Notes: generated by a model from the sequence alone, not told the origin. Shown: positions 27,690-37,485, counted from the stretch's first letter. The stretch: DNA of 64,000 nt from Cupriavidus sp. UYMMa02A (GCA_001725945.1 LRMT01000033.1:1-64000); one strand, 5' to 3'. Numbers and translations are program-made.

Positions 27690-28350
27690 GCGAAGGCCCT
27701 CAGGTAGACGAAGGTGAAGACGCAGATCCAGACCAGGTCCAGGAAGTGCCAGAACAGGCTGAGGCAGGCAAGCCGGCGGCGCACGATGGCGTCGAGGCCG
27801 AACGCCTGCATCTGGTGTGCGAGCGCGACGATCCACAGCAATCCCGACGCCACGTGCAGGCCATGCGTGCCGACCAGCATGAAGAACGCCGACAGCGCCG
27901 CGCTGCGCTGCGGGCCGGCGCCTCGTGCAGCAATTCGCGGAACTCGTAGATCTCCATGCCGATAAAGCAGGCGCCGAGCAGGAAGCTGATCGCCAGCCAG
28001 CGGATCACTTCGTTCACCGCGCCGCGGCCGTCTTTGACGTTCAGCATTGCCATACCGAACGTGTAGCTGCTGCACAGGAGCAGCATGGTCTCGGCCAGCA
28101 CGAAACGCAGGTCGAACAGCTCTCGCCCGCCCGGTCCGCCGGCCGTGTGATTGCCCAGCACCCCATAGGTGGCGAACAGAACCGCGAAGATGAGGCAGTC
28201 GCTCATCAGATAGAGCCAGAAGCCCAGCGTGGTGTGGCCTTCGCCCGCGTGGGCAGAGTTGGCAGAGTGGGCATCGTGCGCCGCGTGGTGAACGCTGGCG
28301 CTGTGGGGAACGGCAATCGCGTCCGTCCCGATCTTGTAGGTCGTTTCCAT
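27686..28350 (-). CDS. cyoC: Cytochrome bo3 ubiquinol oxidase subunit III (one frameshift)
   Basis: About 221 residues with five expected membrane spans. [20 protein letters not shown] and the helix with [12 protein letters not shown] are diagnostic of Cyo[21 protein letters not shown] and the end [15 protein letters not shown] complete it. The frame changes near 27910 and one base rejoins it. It starts five bases before the end of cyoB and overlaps cyoD. Confidence 0.92.
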
Positions 28351-28355
28351 GTCTG

Positions 28356-30334
28356 TCAGAGAGTGGCTTGCCGCATCTGCTCGAGCCGCGCGCGTTCGGT
28401 GCGCTCGACTTCCTCCGCCGGCACGTAGTAGTCGACGTCACGGTCATACGAGCGCGCGATGAAGGTGGCGATCATCCCGGCCAGTCCGCCGGCTGCCAGC
28501 CACCAGATGTGCCAGACGAAGGCGAAGCAGAACGCCAACCCGAACATCGCCACGATGAAGCCCGCCGCCGTCGGGCGCGGCATGTGGATGTCCTCATAGC
28601 GAGCCGGCGCTTGCCATGCCCGGCCGGCTTCCTTGTCATCCCAGTGCTGTTCCAGCGACGTGATGGTCGGCACGATCGCGAAGTTGTAGTGCGGCGCGGG
28701 CGACGGCGTCGACCATTCGAGGCTGCGCGCATTCCAGGGTCGCCGGTCAGGTCACGGTTCTGTTCGCGGTCACGCACGCTGACGTAGAGCTGCCACAGCA
28801 GCGCGAGGATGCCGGCGCCGATGACAAGGGCGCCGATCATCGCCACGATCAGCCACGGCTGCCATTCGGGGTTGACGTAGTGGTTCATCCGGCGCGTCAT
28901 GCCCTTCATGCCAAGGCCGTACAGCGGCAGGAACGCCAGGCAGAAGCCCACCAGCCAGCACCAGAACGACACCTTCCCCCAGAACTCGTTGAGCCGGAAG
29001 CCGAACACCTTCGGGAACCAGAACGACATCGCCGCCAGGCAGCCGAACACCACGCCGCCGATGATCACGTTGTGGAAGTGGGCGACCAGGAACAGGCTGT
29101 TGTGCAGCACGAAGTCCGCACCGGGCACCGCCAGCAGAACGCCAGTCATGCCACCGATGGCGAAGGTCACCATGAACCCGATGGTCCACAGCGTCGACGA
29201 ATGGAAGCGGATCCGCCCGCGGTACATCGTGAACAGCCAGTTGAACAGCTTCACACCGGTCGGGATCGAGATGATCGACGTCATGATGCCGAAGAAGGCG
29301 TTGACGTTGGCGCCCGAACCCATCGTGAAGAAGTGATGCAGCCAGACGAAGAACGACAGCACGCCGATCGACGACGTCGCATACACCATCGACTTGTAGC
29401 CGAACAGCGGCTTGCGCGAGAACGTCGCGATGATTTCCGAGAACGCGCCGAAGCACGGCAGGATCAGCACATAGACCTCGGGGTGGCCCCAGATCCAGAT
29501 CAGGTTCACGTACATCATGGCGTTGCCGCCAAGCTCGTTCGTGAAGAAGTGCATGTCGAGGTAGCGGTCGGCGGTCAGCAGCGCGAGCGTGGCGGTCAGC
29601 ACCGGGAAGATCGCAACGATCAGGATATTGGTGATCAACGCCGTCCAGGTGAACACCGGCATCTTCATCAGGCCCATGCCCGGCGCGCGCATGCGCAGGA
29701 TCGTCACGATGAAGTTGATGCCGGTGAGCGTCGTCCCCAGCCCCGATATCTGCAGGGACCAGATGTAGTAATCGACCCCGACGGTAGGACTGTAGCCAAG
29801 CCCAGACAGCGGCGGGTAGGCGACCCACCCCGTGGCCGCGAAGTCGCCGACGAACATCGACATCATCACCAGCACTGCGCCGACCGCCGACATCCAGAAA
29901 CTCAGCGAGTTGACGAACGGGAACGCAACGTCACGCGCGCCGATCTGCAGCGGGACGATGACGTTCATCAGCCCGAGGATGAACGGCGTAGCCACGAAGA
30001 AGATCATGATCACGCCGTGCGCCGTGAAGATCTGATCGTAGTGGTGCGGCGGCAGGTAGCCCGCCGACTCGCCCACGGCAATGGCCTGCTGCATGCGCAT
30101 CATGATGGCGTCGGCAAAGCCGCGCAGCAGCATGACGAGCGCCATGATGATGTACATCACGCCGACGCGCTTGTGGTCGACCGAGCAGATCCATTCGGTC
30201 CACAGGTAGGACCATTTGCGGTAATGGGTAATGGCGCCGACCAGGGCGGCGCCGAGGAGCAGCACCGCCACCAGCGTGCCCATGATGATGGGCTCGTGGG
30301 TGGGGATCGCCGCGAGGGTGAGTTTTCCAAACAT
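28356..30334 (-). CDS. cyoB: Cytochrome bo3 ubiquinol oxidase subunit I (one frameshift)
   Basis: About 659 residues, the proper CyoB length. The heme and CuB ligands are visible: low-spin heme His in [11 protein letters not shown], CuB His with the cross-linked Tyr in [15 protein letters not shown], the CuB pair in [11 protein letters not shown], and the heme o3 and low-spin histidines in [11 protein letters not shown]. These show a proton-pumping heme-copper oxidase. The late frame break near 28735 separates only the C-terminal two helices and tail. It lies three bases after cyoA. It reduces oxygen to water with ubiquinol. Confidence 0.95.
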
Positions 30335-30337
30335 GGC

Positions 30338-31243
30338 TTAGCGGAGGGTCGCGGGGGTCGCGGAAATTGCGGGAGGCAGCGCCGCCTGCAGCGTGGCCGG
30401 GCTGTCGGCGCGGCAGACGCCGTCCATGCCGGGCATGTACTGGTCGACCACGGCCTGGAACAGGCGTGGCGAGACGCTGGCGAACAGCGTGGCCGGGTCC
30501 TTGCTGCTCGGGCGCTTGAGCGCCTGGTAGGTGCGTTCGTCGAGCGTGTGGCCGGAGACGCGGGCGCGGGCGACCCAGGCGTCAAACGCCTCACGCGACG
30601 TGGCGTAGGTCTTGAAGTGCATGTCCGAGAAGCCGGCACCGCTGTAGGCGGCCGAGCGGCCGTCGTAGACGCCCGGCGTGTCGGCCAGCAGATGCAGCTT
30701 CGTCTGCATGCCGCTCATCGCGTACACCATGCTGCCGAGCTGCGGGATGAACAGCGCGTTCATGGTCGATTCCGCAGTGATGCGGAAGTTGACCGGCGTG
30801 CCGACCGGCACGGCAAGCTCGTTCAGCGAGGCAACGCCATATTGCGGATAGATGAACAGCCACTTCCAGTCCATCGCCACCACGTCGACCTCGACCGGCG
30901 TCACCTTTGCTTCCAGAGGACGGTACGGGTCGAGCCTGTGCGTCGTCTCCCAGATGATGATACCGAGCGCCGCGACGATCACGCACGGGATGCCCCACAC
31001 CACCACTTCGATCGCCGTCGAATGCGACCAGCGCGGCGCATAGGTGGCCTCGGTATTGGTCTCGCGGTAACGCCAGGCGAAGTACAGCGTGAGCGCGATC
31101 ACCGGGATCACGACCGTCAGCATCAGGCCGGTCGCCAGCAGGATCAGGTCGCGCTCCTGCGCGCCGACCGGCCCTTTCGGGGACAGCAGTTCAAATGAAC
31201 AGCCGCCCAGCAAAAGCGCGAGGGCGGCGATGGATTTGCGCAT
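30338..31243 (-). CDS. cyoA: Cytochrome bo3 ubiquinol oxidase subunit II (lipoprotein)
   Basis: Intact, about 301 residues. A lipoprotein signal MRKSIAALALLLGGC has the acylated Cys at 15. Two membrane helices follow (LILLATGLMLTVVIPVIALT and VVVWGIPCVIVAALGIIIWE). The cupredoxin-like domain reads DWKWLFIYPQYGVASLNELA and TAESTMNALFIPQLGSMVYA without the CuA ligands, as expected for quinol oxidases. It is the first gene of the operon. A long inverted repeat separates it from the divergent MocR regulator. Confidence 0.94.
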   Translation of the reverse strand: MRKSIAALALLLGGCSFELLSPKGPVGAQERDLILLATGLMLTVVIPVIALTLYFAWRYRETNTEATYAPRWSHSTAIEVVVWGIPCVIVAALGIIIWETTHRLDPYRPLEAKVTPVEVDVVAMDWKWLFIYPQYGVASLNELAVPVGTPVNFRITAESTMNALFIPQLGSMVYAMSGMQTKLHLLADTPGVYDGRSAAYSGAGFSDMHFKTYATSREAFDAWVARARVSGHTLDERTYQALKRPSSKDPATLFASVSPRLFQAVVDQYMPGMDGVCRADSPATLQAALPPAISATPATLR

Positions 31244-31256
31244 CTTTGAGAAACCT

Positions 31257-31345
31257 TTGTATGGATTTACCTGGGGCGGTCGCGATGGTAAGGTAAGACA
31301 ACATCCATACAAGGCGGAATTTCATGGTGAATATCCCCATACAAG
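31257..31345. promoter_or_regulatory. Inverted and direct repeats between cyoA and the MocR gene
   Basis: TTGTATGGAT (31257-31266) and ATCCATACAA (31303-31312) form a 10-base inverted repeat 36 bases apart. Inside them lie TTACC (31266-31270) and GGTAA (31287-31291). CCATACAAG occurs again as a direct repeat at 31305-31313 and 31337-31345, the second within the first codons of the regulator. MocR-family dimers typically bind such mixed repeats. The layout suggests autoregulation, possibly reaching cyoA. Confidence 0.65.
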
Positions 31346-32724
31346 AAAACCCTGATGTGCTGCCCTGGACGCGTGAGTTTTCGGCCGGCGCCGGCCCGCG
31401 CTACCGGCAAATCGTCGGCTTCGTGGAACAGGCCCTGGCCGAAGGCTTGCTGTTGCCTGGCGACCGGCTGCCGCCGCAGCGCGAACTGGCGGCCCGCCTT
31501 GGCGTGGACCTGACCACCGTCACGCGCGCGCTGAATGAAGCCCGGCGGCGCCGGCTGGTGGAGTCGCGCGGCACGCTCGGCACCTTCGTCGCAGCGCAGA
31601 CTGCCGAACTGGCCCAGGTTGTCGACCTCAGCATGAACGTGCCGCCTCCGCCGGAAGGCGTCGATTTCGACGACGTGATGCGCCGTGGGCTGACACAGGT
31701 CACGCTGCGTACCGATGCCAGCCTGCTGATGACGTACCAGCTCGGCGGTGGCAGCGCGTCTGATCGCGCCGCCGGCGCGCAATGGCTGGCGCCGATGCTG
31801 GGTCATGTTGAGCCGTCGCGCGTACTTGCGTATCCGGGTGCCCAGAGCGCGCTGGCCGCGCTGGTTCTCGCGCACAGCGCGCCGGACGGCGGTATCGCGG
31901 CGGAGCCTCTGGTCTACCCCGCATACGCCTCGCGGCTGCCACGCTGGGGCGCCGCATCGTGACGATCGCATCGATGCCGACGCATGCGCCCTGACCTGCT
32001 CGAGACAGCCTGCCGCCATGACGGCGTGCGCCTGGTCTATTTGAATCCGACGTCGCAGAACCCCACCACGCACACCATGCCCGCCGCGCGCCGCCTGGAA
32101 CTGGCGCGTGTCGCCGCTGCATGCGATGCGCTGATCGTCGAAGACGATCCCTACTGGCTGCTGACGCCCGATGCGCCCCCGCCCATCGCCGCGCTCGCGC
32201 CGGAGCGCGTCGCGTACGTGGCGACCCTGTCGAAGTGCCTGAGCCCCGGCCTGCGCACCGCCTACGTCGTGATACCCGGCGGACAGGAAATGCAGGAAGC
32301 CATGCTGTCCGCGCTGCGCGCCTTCAGCCTGATGGCGGCGCCGCTGCCGATGGCACTTGCGATGCAGTGGATACAGGATGGATCGGCCGCCGAATTGCTG
32401 GCCGGCATTCGCACGGAAGCAGCTGCGCGGCAGGCGATTGCCCGCCAGTGTCTGTCCGGTTCCGGGACGTTGTCACCGGCCGGCATCCACCTGTGGCATG
32501 CGCTGCCGAGCTACTGGAGCGCCGCACGGTTCAGCCGCGCCGCGCTCGATGAACACCTGCGCGTCACGCCGTCCGACGCGTTCCATGAGGGACCAACGCC
32601 GCCCAATATGATTCGCATCTCGCTCGGCGGCGCGGCGCAGCGCACGCAGTTGTCGATAGCGCTGAAGCGGCTCGCGGACCTGCTCGCACGCAAGCCGTTG
32701 GACCAGGCAGCGGTGGTGGTTTGA
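31324..32724 (+). CDS. MocR/PdxR-type regulator: GntR winged helix fused to aminotransferase fold (frameshifts)
   Basis: About 467 residues. The winged helix reads RYRQIVGFVEQALAEGLLLP, then PPQRELAARLGVDLTTVTRA. The PLP-dependent fold type I domain follows: YLNPTSQNPTTHTMPAARRL, EDDPYWLLTPDAPPPI, and the PLP lysine in TLSKCLSPGLRTAYVV. The frame breaks between 31945 and 31985. Such proteins sense PLP, amino acids or amines. It is divergent from cyoABCD with repeat operators between, but control of cyo is only suggested by position. Confidence 0.87.
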
Positions 32725-32741
32725 CGGGAACCTCCCCGCCG

Positions 32742-32906
32742 CTAGAAGAAATGCCGCACGCCAAGCCGCAACAATAGCTGGTTCTGATTCGACGAGACGT
32801 TGGCAGCGCCGGCCACATAGGCAGCATCGAGCACGGAACCGCTGCTGTCGCCACCGACATGCTGATACATGCCTTGCAGATAGACATCGGTTCGTTTCGA
32901 CAGCAG
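32742..32906 (-). pseudogene. C-terminal fragment of a general porin
   Basis: The minus strand encodes SKRTDVYLQGMYQHVGGDSS, then NQLLLRLGVRHFF with a stop at 32742. LRLGVRHFF with terminal Phe is the outer-membrane sorting signal of Burkholderiales trimeric porins, and the preceding strand fits the last two beta-strands. Everything before the SKRTDV region (about 300 residues) is missing because sequence of an opposite-strand GntR gene begins at 32893-32906. Confidence 0.8.
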
Positions 32907-33268
32907 ATCCAGCAGCAGTTTCGCGACGCGATCGAGAAGAACGATGTCGAGAACCGCGTGCTGTACAACGACGCGTTCCATCTGCAGATCGGGAAGATGG
33001 CGCACAACCCCTACCTGATGCCGAGCCTGCGCCGGATCCTGATCGACACGCGCGCCTGGGCAAGATCTTCTATCGGCATCCGACCACCAACGACATGGAA
33101 GAGGATCTCGACAAGGCGGCCAGCCAGCATGACGAGATCATCGACGCAATCGAACGTCACGACGCAAGCGCTGCCGGCGAAATCGTGCGCGCTCACATGG
33201 AGCTGTCTCGCCGCCGCATGACCGAGTATGTCGCGCCGATTGGCGTCGAGGTGCCGTTGGTGTATTGA
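32893..33268 (+). pseudogene. C-terminal (FCD) fragment of a GntR regulator
   Basis: The frame encodes FRQQIQQQFRDAIEKNDVEN, then NDAFHLQIGKMAHNPYLMPS, and after a one-base break near 33055 MEEDLDKAASQHDEIIDAIE and RAHMELSRRRMTEYVAPIGV. The NDAFH and HDEIIDAI histidines are metal/ligand residues of FCD domains. The DNA-binding domain is absent. The 5' edge overlaps the porin fragment edge on the other strand. Confidence 0.82.
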
Positions 33269-33511
33269 TGCAGGCCGGCCTGCCACATCGGCAGGCAACG
33301 ACATATTCGCCCTCGCTTCCGGCAACCGATTGCAGGTGCTGGAGATGCGGACCTCGACCCGGGCCTATTTGCGGCACGATGAAGCGGCTTTGTATAAGCC
33401 GCTTAACTCGGACCTTAGGATGTTTCAATTGTCTTTAAGAAGGCGCAGGCATAAGGTGCAAGCAAGGCCTCCCCTGCAGAACACTCCCCGTTTCTGTTCA
33501 AGGCCTGTTGA
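33269..33511. other. Intergenic region without a recognised gene
   Basis: No supported open frame or palindrome. Base composition drops toward 33370-33440. It leads into the terminator at 33512. Confidence 0.4.
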
Positions 33512-33538
33512 AAGCGCGGTATGCCGCGCTTCCTTTTT
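33512..33538 (+). terminator. Intrinsic terminator
   Basis: AAGCGCGG-TATG-CCGCGCTT is a perfect 8-pair stem followed by CCTTTTTG. The T-run on the plus strand marks a classical Rho-independent terminator for rightward transcription. Confidence 0.8.
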
Positions 33539-33628
33539 GTGAGGTGTACCGCAACCGAAGCGCGGCGATGCATGCGCAGCGCAGACACGTGACAGCAACT
33601 CAGACATGGCAACACCGAACAAACTGTC

Positions 33629-33726
33629 GTTCCCGTGCATACCCAAAGGGCACGTGGGCGGGAACCCCAGTGACTTCATCCCCGAAGGGGACCTGAAAGA
33701 CGCTGGATTCCCGCCCGCGCGGGAAT
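33629..33726. repeat. Dispersed palindromic repeat element
   Basis: GTTCCCG (33629-33635) pairs with CGGGAAC (33659-33665). Then ATTCCCGC-CCGC-GCGGGAAT (33707-33726) forms a perfect second hairpin after CGCTGG. This 'ATTCCCGC..GCGGGAAT' form resembles the short palindromic repeats spread through many beta-proteobacterial genomes, including Neisserial dRS3 units. Only one compound copy is in the window. Confidence 0.6.
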
Positions 33727-33762
33727 GAAGGGGGATAACTGAACGGCACCAGGGCAGCAGGT

Positions 33763-33784
33763 AATTTTTCAGTCAATGAAAATT
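33763..33784. promoter_or_regulatory. AT-rich palindrome upstream of the Bug receptor
   Basis: TTTTCA (33766-33771) and TGAAAA (33777-33782) flank GTCAA, extended by AATT at both ends with one unpaired T. It is a strong dyad about 110 bases before the receptor start and much more AT-rich than its surroundings. It is a candidate operator for the IclR protein encoded at 36584-37438. Confidence 0.5.
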
Positions 33785-33889
33785 CCGGCCGTTTGATTGA
33801 CGCCGTTTTCGGCCGCTTCCTACCATGTGCGCACAGAGTTTCCGTTGATGAAACCCATGCCCGCGCACATCGCGCCCAGGAGACAGCCG

Positions 33890-34873
33890 ATGACTGCATT
33901 CCCGCGCCAGCCCCTGCTGGCGGCCCTGCCCTTGCTCTGCGCCATGCTTGCCATGCCGGCAAGCGCCGCGGAAGCGTTCCCGTCCAAGCCGATCCGGCTC
34001 GTGGTGCCATTCACGCCCGGCGGTACGACCGATATCCTCGCGCGGCTCGTCGCGCAAAAATCGGGCGACGTGCTCGGGCAGCAGATCGTCGTCGATAACC
34101 GGCCCGGTGCCGGCGGCAATATCGGTGCCGAAGCCGTCGCGCGCAGCACTCCAGACGGCTATACGCTGCTCATGGGGACGCTGGGCACGCAGGTCACCAA
34201 CCAGTTCATCTACGCGCGCATGCCGTACGACAGCGCGCACGATTTCACCCCCGTGACGCTGGTGGCCAACTCGCCCAATGTGCTGCTCATCAACAGCACG
34301 CTGTCGGCGACCTCGGTCAGCGAACTGATTGCCCTAGCGAAACGGGAGCCCGGGAAGATCAACTACGCCTCGACCAGCACCGGCGGCTCTCCACATCTCT
34401 CCGGCGAACTGCTGAACGCGATGGCGGGCATCAGCATGCAGCATGTGCCCTACAAGGGCGCAGCGCCCGCGATGACCGACCTGCTCGCGGGACAGGTCAA
34501 CCTGATGTTCGACAACCTGCCGTCCGCGCTCGCGCAGATCCAGGCCGGCAAGGTGAAGGCGCTTGCCGTAACCAGCGTCAAGCGCGCGTCGGTGCTGCCA
34601 TCGGTGCCGACCGTGCGCGAATCGGGGCTGCCCGGTTACGAGGTGAACTCGTGGTTCGGCCTGCTGGCACCTGCGGGCACGCCGCCTGAGCGCGTACGCC
34701 AGATCCAGCAAGCGGTCGACAAGGTCCTGGCGATGCCCGATGTGCGCAAGCGCATCGAGCAGCTCGGCGCGGAACCAGGCGGCGAAGGCTCCGCCGCGTT
34801 CGCCGCCGAAATCAAGGCCGACACGGAGAAATGGTCGCGCGTCATCAAGACCGCGGGCATCAAGGCGCAATGA
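33890..34873 (+). CDS. Bug/TctC-family periplasmic solute receptor
   Basis: Intact protein of 327 residues from the ATG at 33890, chosen because CCAGGAGACAG precedes it. Signal peptide through PASAA. Then FPSKPIRLVVPFTPGGTTDI, VVDNRPGAGGNIGAEAVARS, TPDGYTLLMGTLGTQV, HVPYKGAAPAMTDLLAGQVN and a DNLPSAL loop, a standard Bug pattern. Bug proteins capture carboxylates for uptake or sensing. It starts an operon with the AtuA-type genes, so the ligand may be a branched or terpenoid acid. Confidence 0.92.
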   Translation: MTAFPRQPLLAALPLLCAMLAMPASAAEAFPSKPIRLVVPFTPGGTTDILARLVAQKSGDVLGQQIVVDNRPGAGGNIGAEAVARSTPDGYTLLMGTLGTQVTNQFIYARMPYDSAHDFTPVTLVANSPNVLLINSTLSATSVSELIALAKREPGKINYASTSTGGSPHLSGELLNAMAGISMQHVPYKGAAPAMTDLLAGQVNLMFDNLPSALAQIQAGKVKALAVTSVKRASVLPSVPTVRESGLPGYEVNSWFGLLAPAGTPPERVRQIQQAVDKVLAMPDVRKRIEQLGAEPGGEGSAAFAAEIKADTEKWSRVIKTAGIKAQ

Positions 34874-34928
34874 CCCACGCACGCGGCCCCATCCCGCAAT
34901 CCATCTCCCGATCAGGACGCATGACATC

Positions 34929-36283
34929 ATGACCCAGGCAACTACGCTTCGCATCGGCTCGGGATCGGGCTGGTGGGGCGACCGCGTGGAACCCGCGGAA
35001 CGCTCCGCACGTCTTGGCAAGCTCGACTACCTCTGCTTCGAGACCATGGCCGAGGCGACCGTATCGGCCGCGCAGGTGCGCAAGCGGCGCGATCCCGCGT
35101 TCGGCGGCTACGACACGTATCTCGACGACCGCATGCGTGCGGTACTGCCCCACTGCATTGCGAACGGCACCCGGATCATCAGCAACCAGGGCTGGATCCA
35201 TCCGCTCGGCGCGGCCAGGCGCGTTGCGCAACTGTGCGAGGAACTCGGCCTGCACGGGGTGAAGATCGCTGCCGTCACCACGACCGACCTGACGGGCAGC
35301 ATCTGCGAACTCGACCTCAGCTTGCTGGAAAGCGGTGAGCACGTGTCGACGCTGCGTGACACGCTGATCAGCGCGGAACCGTATGAAGGCGTCGGTCCGA
35401 TCGTCGAAGCGCTGCGTGCGGGGGCGCAAATCGTGATCACGGGGCGCGTTGCCGACCCGTCGCTGTTCCTCGCTCCGATGATCCACCATTCGGCTGGCAG
35501 CCCGACGATGTCGCGCTGCTCGCGCGCGGCAGCGCCATCGGCCACCTGCTCGAATGCGGTGCCCAGGTAACCGGCGGCTATTTTGGCGACCCCGGCTACA
35601 AGGACGTACCCGAGCCATGGAACCTCGCGTTCCCGATCGCCGAAGTGGAGGCCGACGGCAGCGCGGTGATCGCGAAGGTGCCGGGCAGCGGCGGCCGCAT
35701 CGACCTGCAGACGGTCAAGGAGCAGATGTTCTATGAAGTCCACGACCCGCGCCGCTATATCACGCCGGACGTGATCGTCGACTTTTCGACTGCCGTACTT
35801 GAACTGGCAGGCCCCGACCGTGTGCGCATCAGCGGCGTAAGCGGATTGCCGCGCACCGATACGCTCAAGGTGTCGCTTGGCTGCACCGAAGGATATATCG
35901 GCGAGGACATGTTCTTCTACGCAGGACCGGGATGCCTGGAGAAAGCCCGCCTCGCCAAGCGCATTCTCGAGGAGCGCTTCGCCATGGCGGGATTGCAGGC
36001 CGACGAATTACGCATCGATTTCCTCGGCGTCAATGCCGTGCTCGGCGCGGCATCGCCCGAACCCGCATGCGAGCCCAACGAGATCGCGGTGCGCGTGGCG
36101 GCCCGCACGCGCACGCGTGAAGAAGCCGCGAAGGTCGGCCGCGAGATCGACAGCATGGCGGTGTGCGGACTGGCCTCCACCGGCAAGCGCGTGCCGCACC
36201 AGGACCGCACGCGCGAGATCATCGGCGTGTGGTCGGCGCTGGTGCCGCGTACGCTGATCCAGTCGCAGGTCCGGTTCGTCTGA
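34929..36283 (+). CDS. atuA: AtuA-type acyclic terpene utilisation protein (DUF1446; one frameshift)
   Basis: About 452 residues. The N-terminus RIGSGSGWWGDRVEPAERSA and LDYLCFETMAEATVSAAQ, then IVITGRVADPSLFLAPMIHH, are characteristic of the AtuA/DUF1446 family. The second half has KEQMFYEVHDPRRYITPDVI and GYIGEDMFFYAGPGCLEKAR. The frame breaks near 35500 and is repaired by one base. In Pseudomonas AtuA is needed for citronellol/geraniol degradation, although its reaction is not firmly known. It is followed 40 bases later by the small AtuA-like partner. The gene symbol is by family and does not prove terpene use. Confidence 0.82.
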
Positions 36284-36323
36284 ACTGCCCATCCTGCCCG
36301 CCAAACCGATAGGAGATATCATC

Positions 36324-36674
36324 ATGCGCGTACCGCTGCGCCGCCTTGCACACAGCCGCTCCGGCGACAAGGGCAACACCTCGAACACGGCCGTCATCGC
36401 CTATGCGCCGGAGTTCTATCCGCATATCAAGCAGCAGCTCACCGCGGACGCCTTCAAGGCGCACTATGGAACGCTGATCACCGGACAGGTCACGCGTTAT
36501 GACGTGGATGGGCTGCAGGTCCTCAACTTCGTCGCCGAAGGTGCGCTGGGCGGTGGCGTGTCGCGCAGCCTGGCGATCGACAACTACGGCAAGGCGCTGG
36601 CCAGTGCGGTATTGCGCTTCGAGGTGGAAGTCCCGGACACGCTCGCGCCGCTGCTGCGCGGCCCGGCGCACTGA
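36324..36674 (+). CDS. Small AtuA-associated protein
   Basis: Intact protein of 116 residues. MRVPLRRLAHSRSGDKGNTS, then NTAVIAYAPEFYPHIK and YDVDGLQVLNFVAEGALGGG, match the domain found either at the C-terminus of long AtuA proteins or as a separate small protein, as here. ATG follows AGGAGATATCATC. It is probably a partner subunit of the preceding protein. Confidence 0.85.
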   Translation: MRVPLRRLAHSRSGDKGNTSNTAVIAYAPEFYPHIKQQLTADAFKAHYGTLITGQVTRYDVDGLQVLNFVAEGALGGGVSRSLAIDNYGKALASAVLRFEVEVPDTLAPLLRGPAH

Positions 36675-37438
36675 GCCCCACCGGCGGGCACGACCAGGCG
36701 CGTCCACGCGCCGGTGATGCGGCGCGCTTCCTGCCGAAGCTGACGCGCGAGATCGGTTTCCCGGCTGCGGATGCGCGCCGTCAACGCCGCCACGCTGAGT
36801 GCGCCAATGGGCCGGCCGTCGTAGTCGAGAATCGGCACGGCAATGCCGCCCATGCCCTCCACCACCCAGTCGAGGAACAGCACATAGCCGCGCGCGCGGC
36901 CGCCTCTGCCTCGGCGCAATCGATGCCGCATGGAGCGCGGATAGCTGGCCAGCTTGCGCGCCGTCTGCTGGAGGCGCCGCGCACGCTCGGGCTGAGGCAG
37001 CCATGCAAGCACCGCCAGGCTGCCCGCGCCCACGCCCAGCGGACGCCGCGTTCCGACCGTCACATAGTTCGCATGCACGGGAAAGGTCCCCGTCACGACG
37101 TCCGAGCACACGGCCTCGCCCCGGCTCGCTTCTGTCAGCACGGCCGTGTCTCCGAACGTCTCCTGGAGTCTCTGCAACGCCGGATGGGCAAGCTGGCGCA
37201 GATCGACGCGGCGCTGCCCGACGTCGGCGAGTTGGAACACTTCGGGGCCGATGCCATAGCGCCGCTTGTCGTCGCGCGTGGCGAAACCTTCGTGCACGAG
37301 CATGTCCAGCATGCGCGATGTCGTCGCAGGATCGAGGCCAGTGGCGCGCGCCACATCGCTCATGCGGCGCACTTCCGGGTCGGAGAGCGCGCGCAGCACC
37401 GCAAGCGCGCGCTGGACGGGGGACGGTCTTGACGCCAT
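36584..37438 (-). CDS. IclR-family transcriptional regulator
   Basis: The N-terminal helix-turn-helix reads VQRALAVLRALSDPEVRRMS and RATGLDPATTSRMLDMLVHE. The effector domain ends with VPILDYDGRPIGALSVAALT. The region near residues 175-190 (RHRLRRGRGGRARGY) looks frame-shifted, and an adjacent frame gives IDCAEAEAAA, so two compensating one-base errors are likely. The last ~30 residues run antisense into the AtuA-like gene and are probably not real; the true end may be near 36675. It probably regulates the convergent Bug-AtuA operon. Confidence 0.82.
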   Translation of the reverse strand: MASRPSPVQRALAVLRALSDPEVRRMSDVARATGLDPATTSRMLDMLVHEGFATRDDKRRYGIGPEVFQLADVGQRRVDLRQLAHPALQRLQETFGDTAVLTEASRGEAVCSDVVTGTFPVHANYVTVGTRRPLGVGAGSLAVLAWLPQPERARRLQQTARKLASYPRSMRHRLRRGRGGRARGYVLFLDWVVEGMGGIAVPILDYDGRPIGALSVAALTARIRSRETDLARQLRQEARRITGAWTRLVVPAGGAQCAGPRSSGASVSGTSTSKRNTALASALP

Positions 37439-37485
37439 GATGCGGCGGTCAGCGAAAGACGCGAGGCGAGCCGCCGGCCGTGCGG

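Noticed and set aside
28880..31198. A plus-strand open frame of 772 codons across cyoB and cyoA
   Set aside because: It is the antisense shadow of high-GC cyo genes; the translated sequence is His/Arg/Gln-rich, has no family features, and cyoA/cyoB are unmistakable on the other strand.
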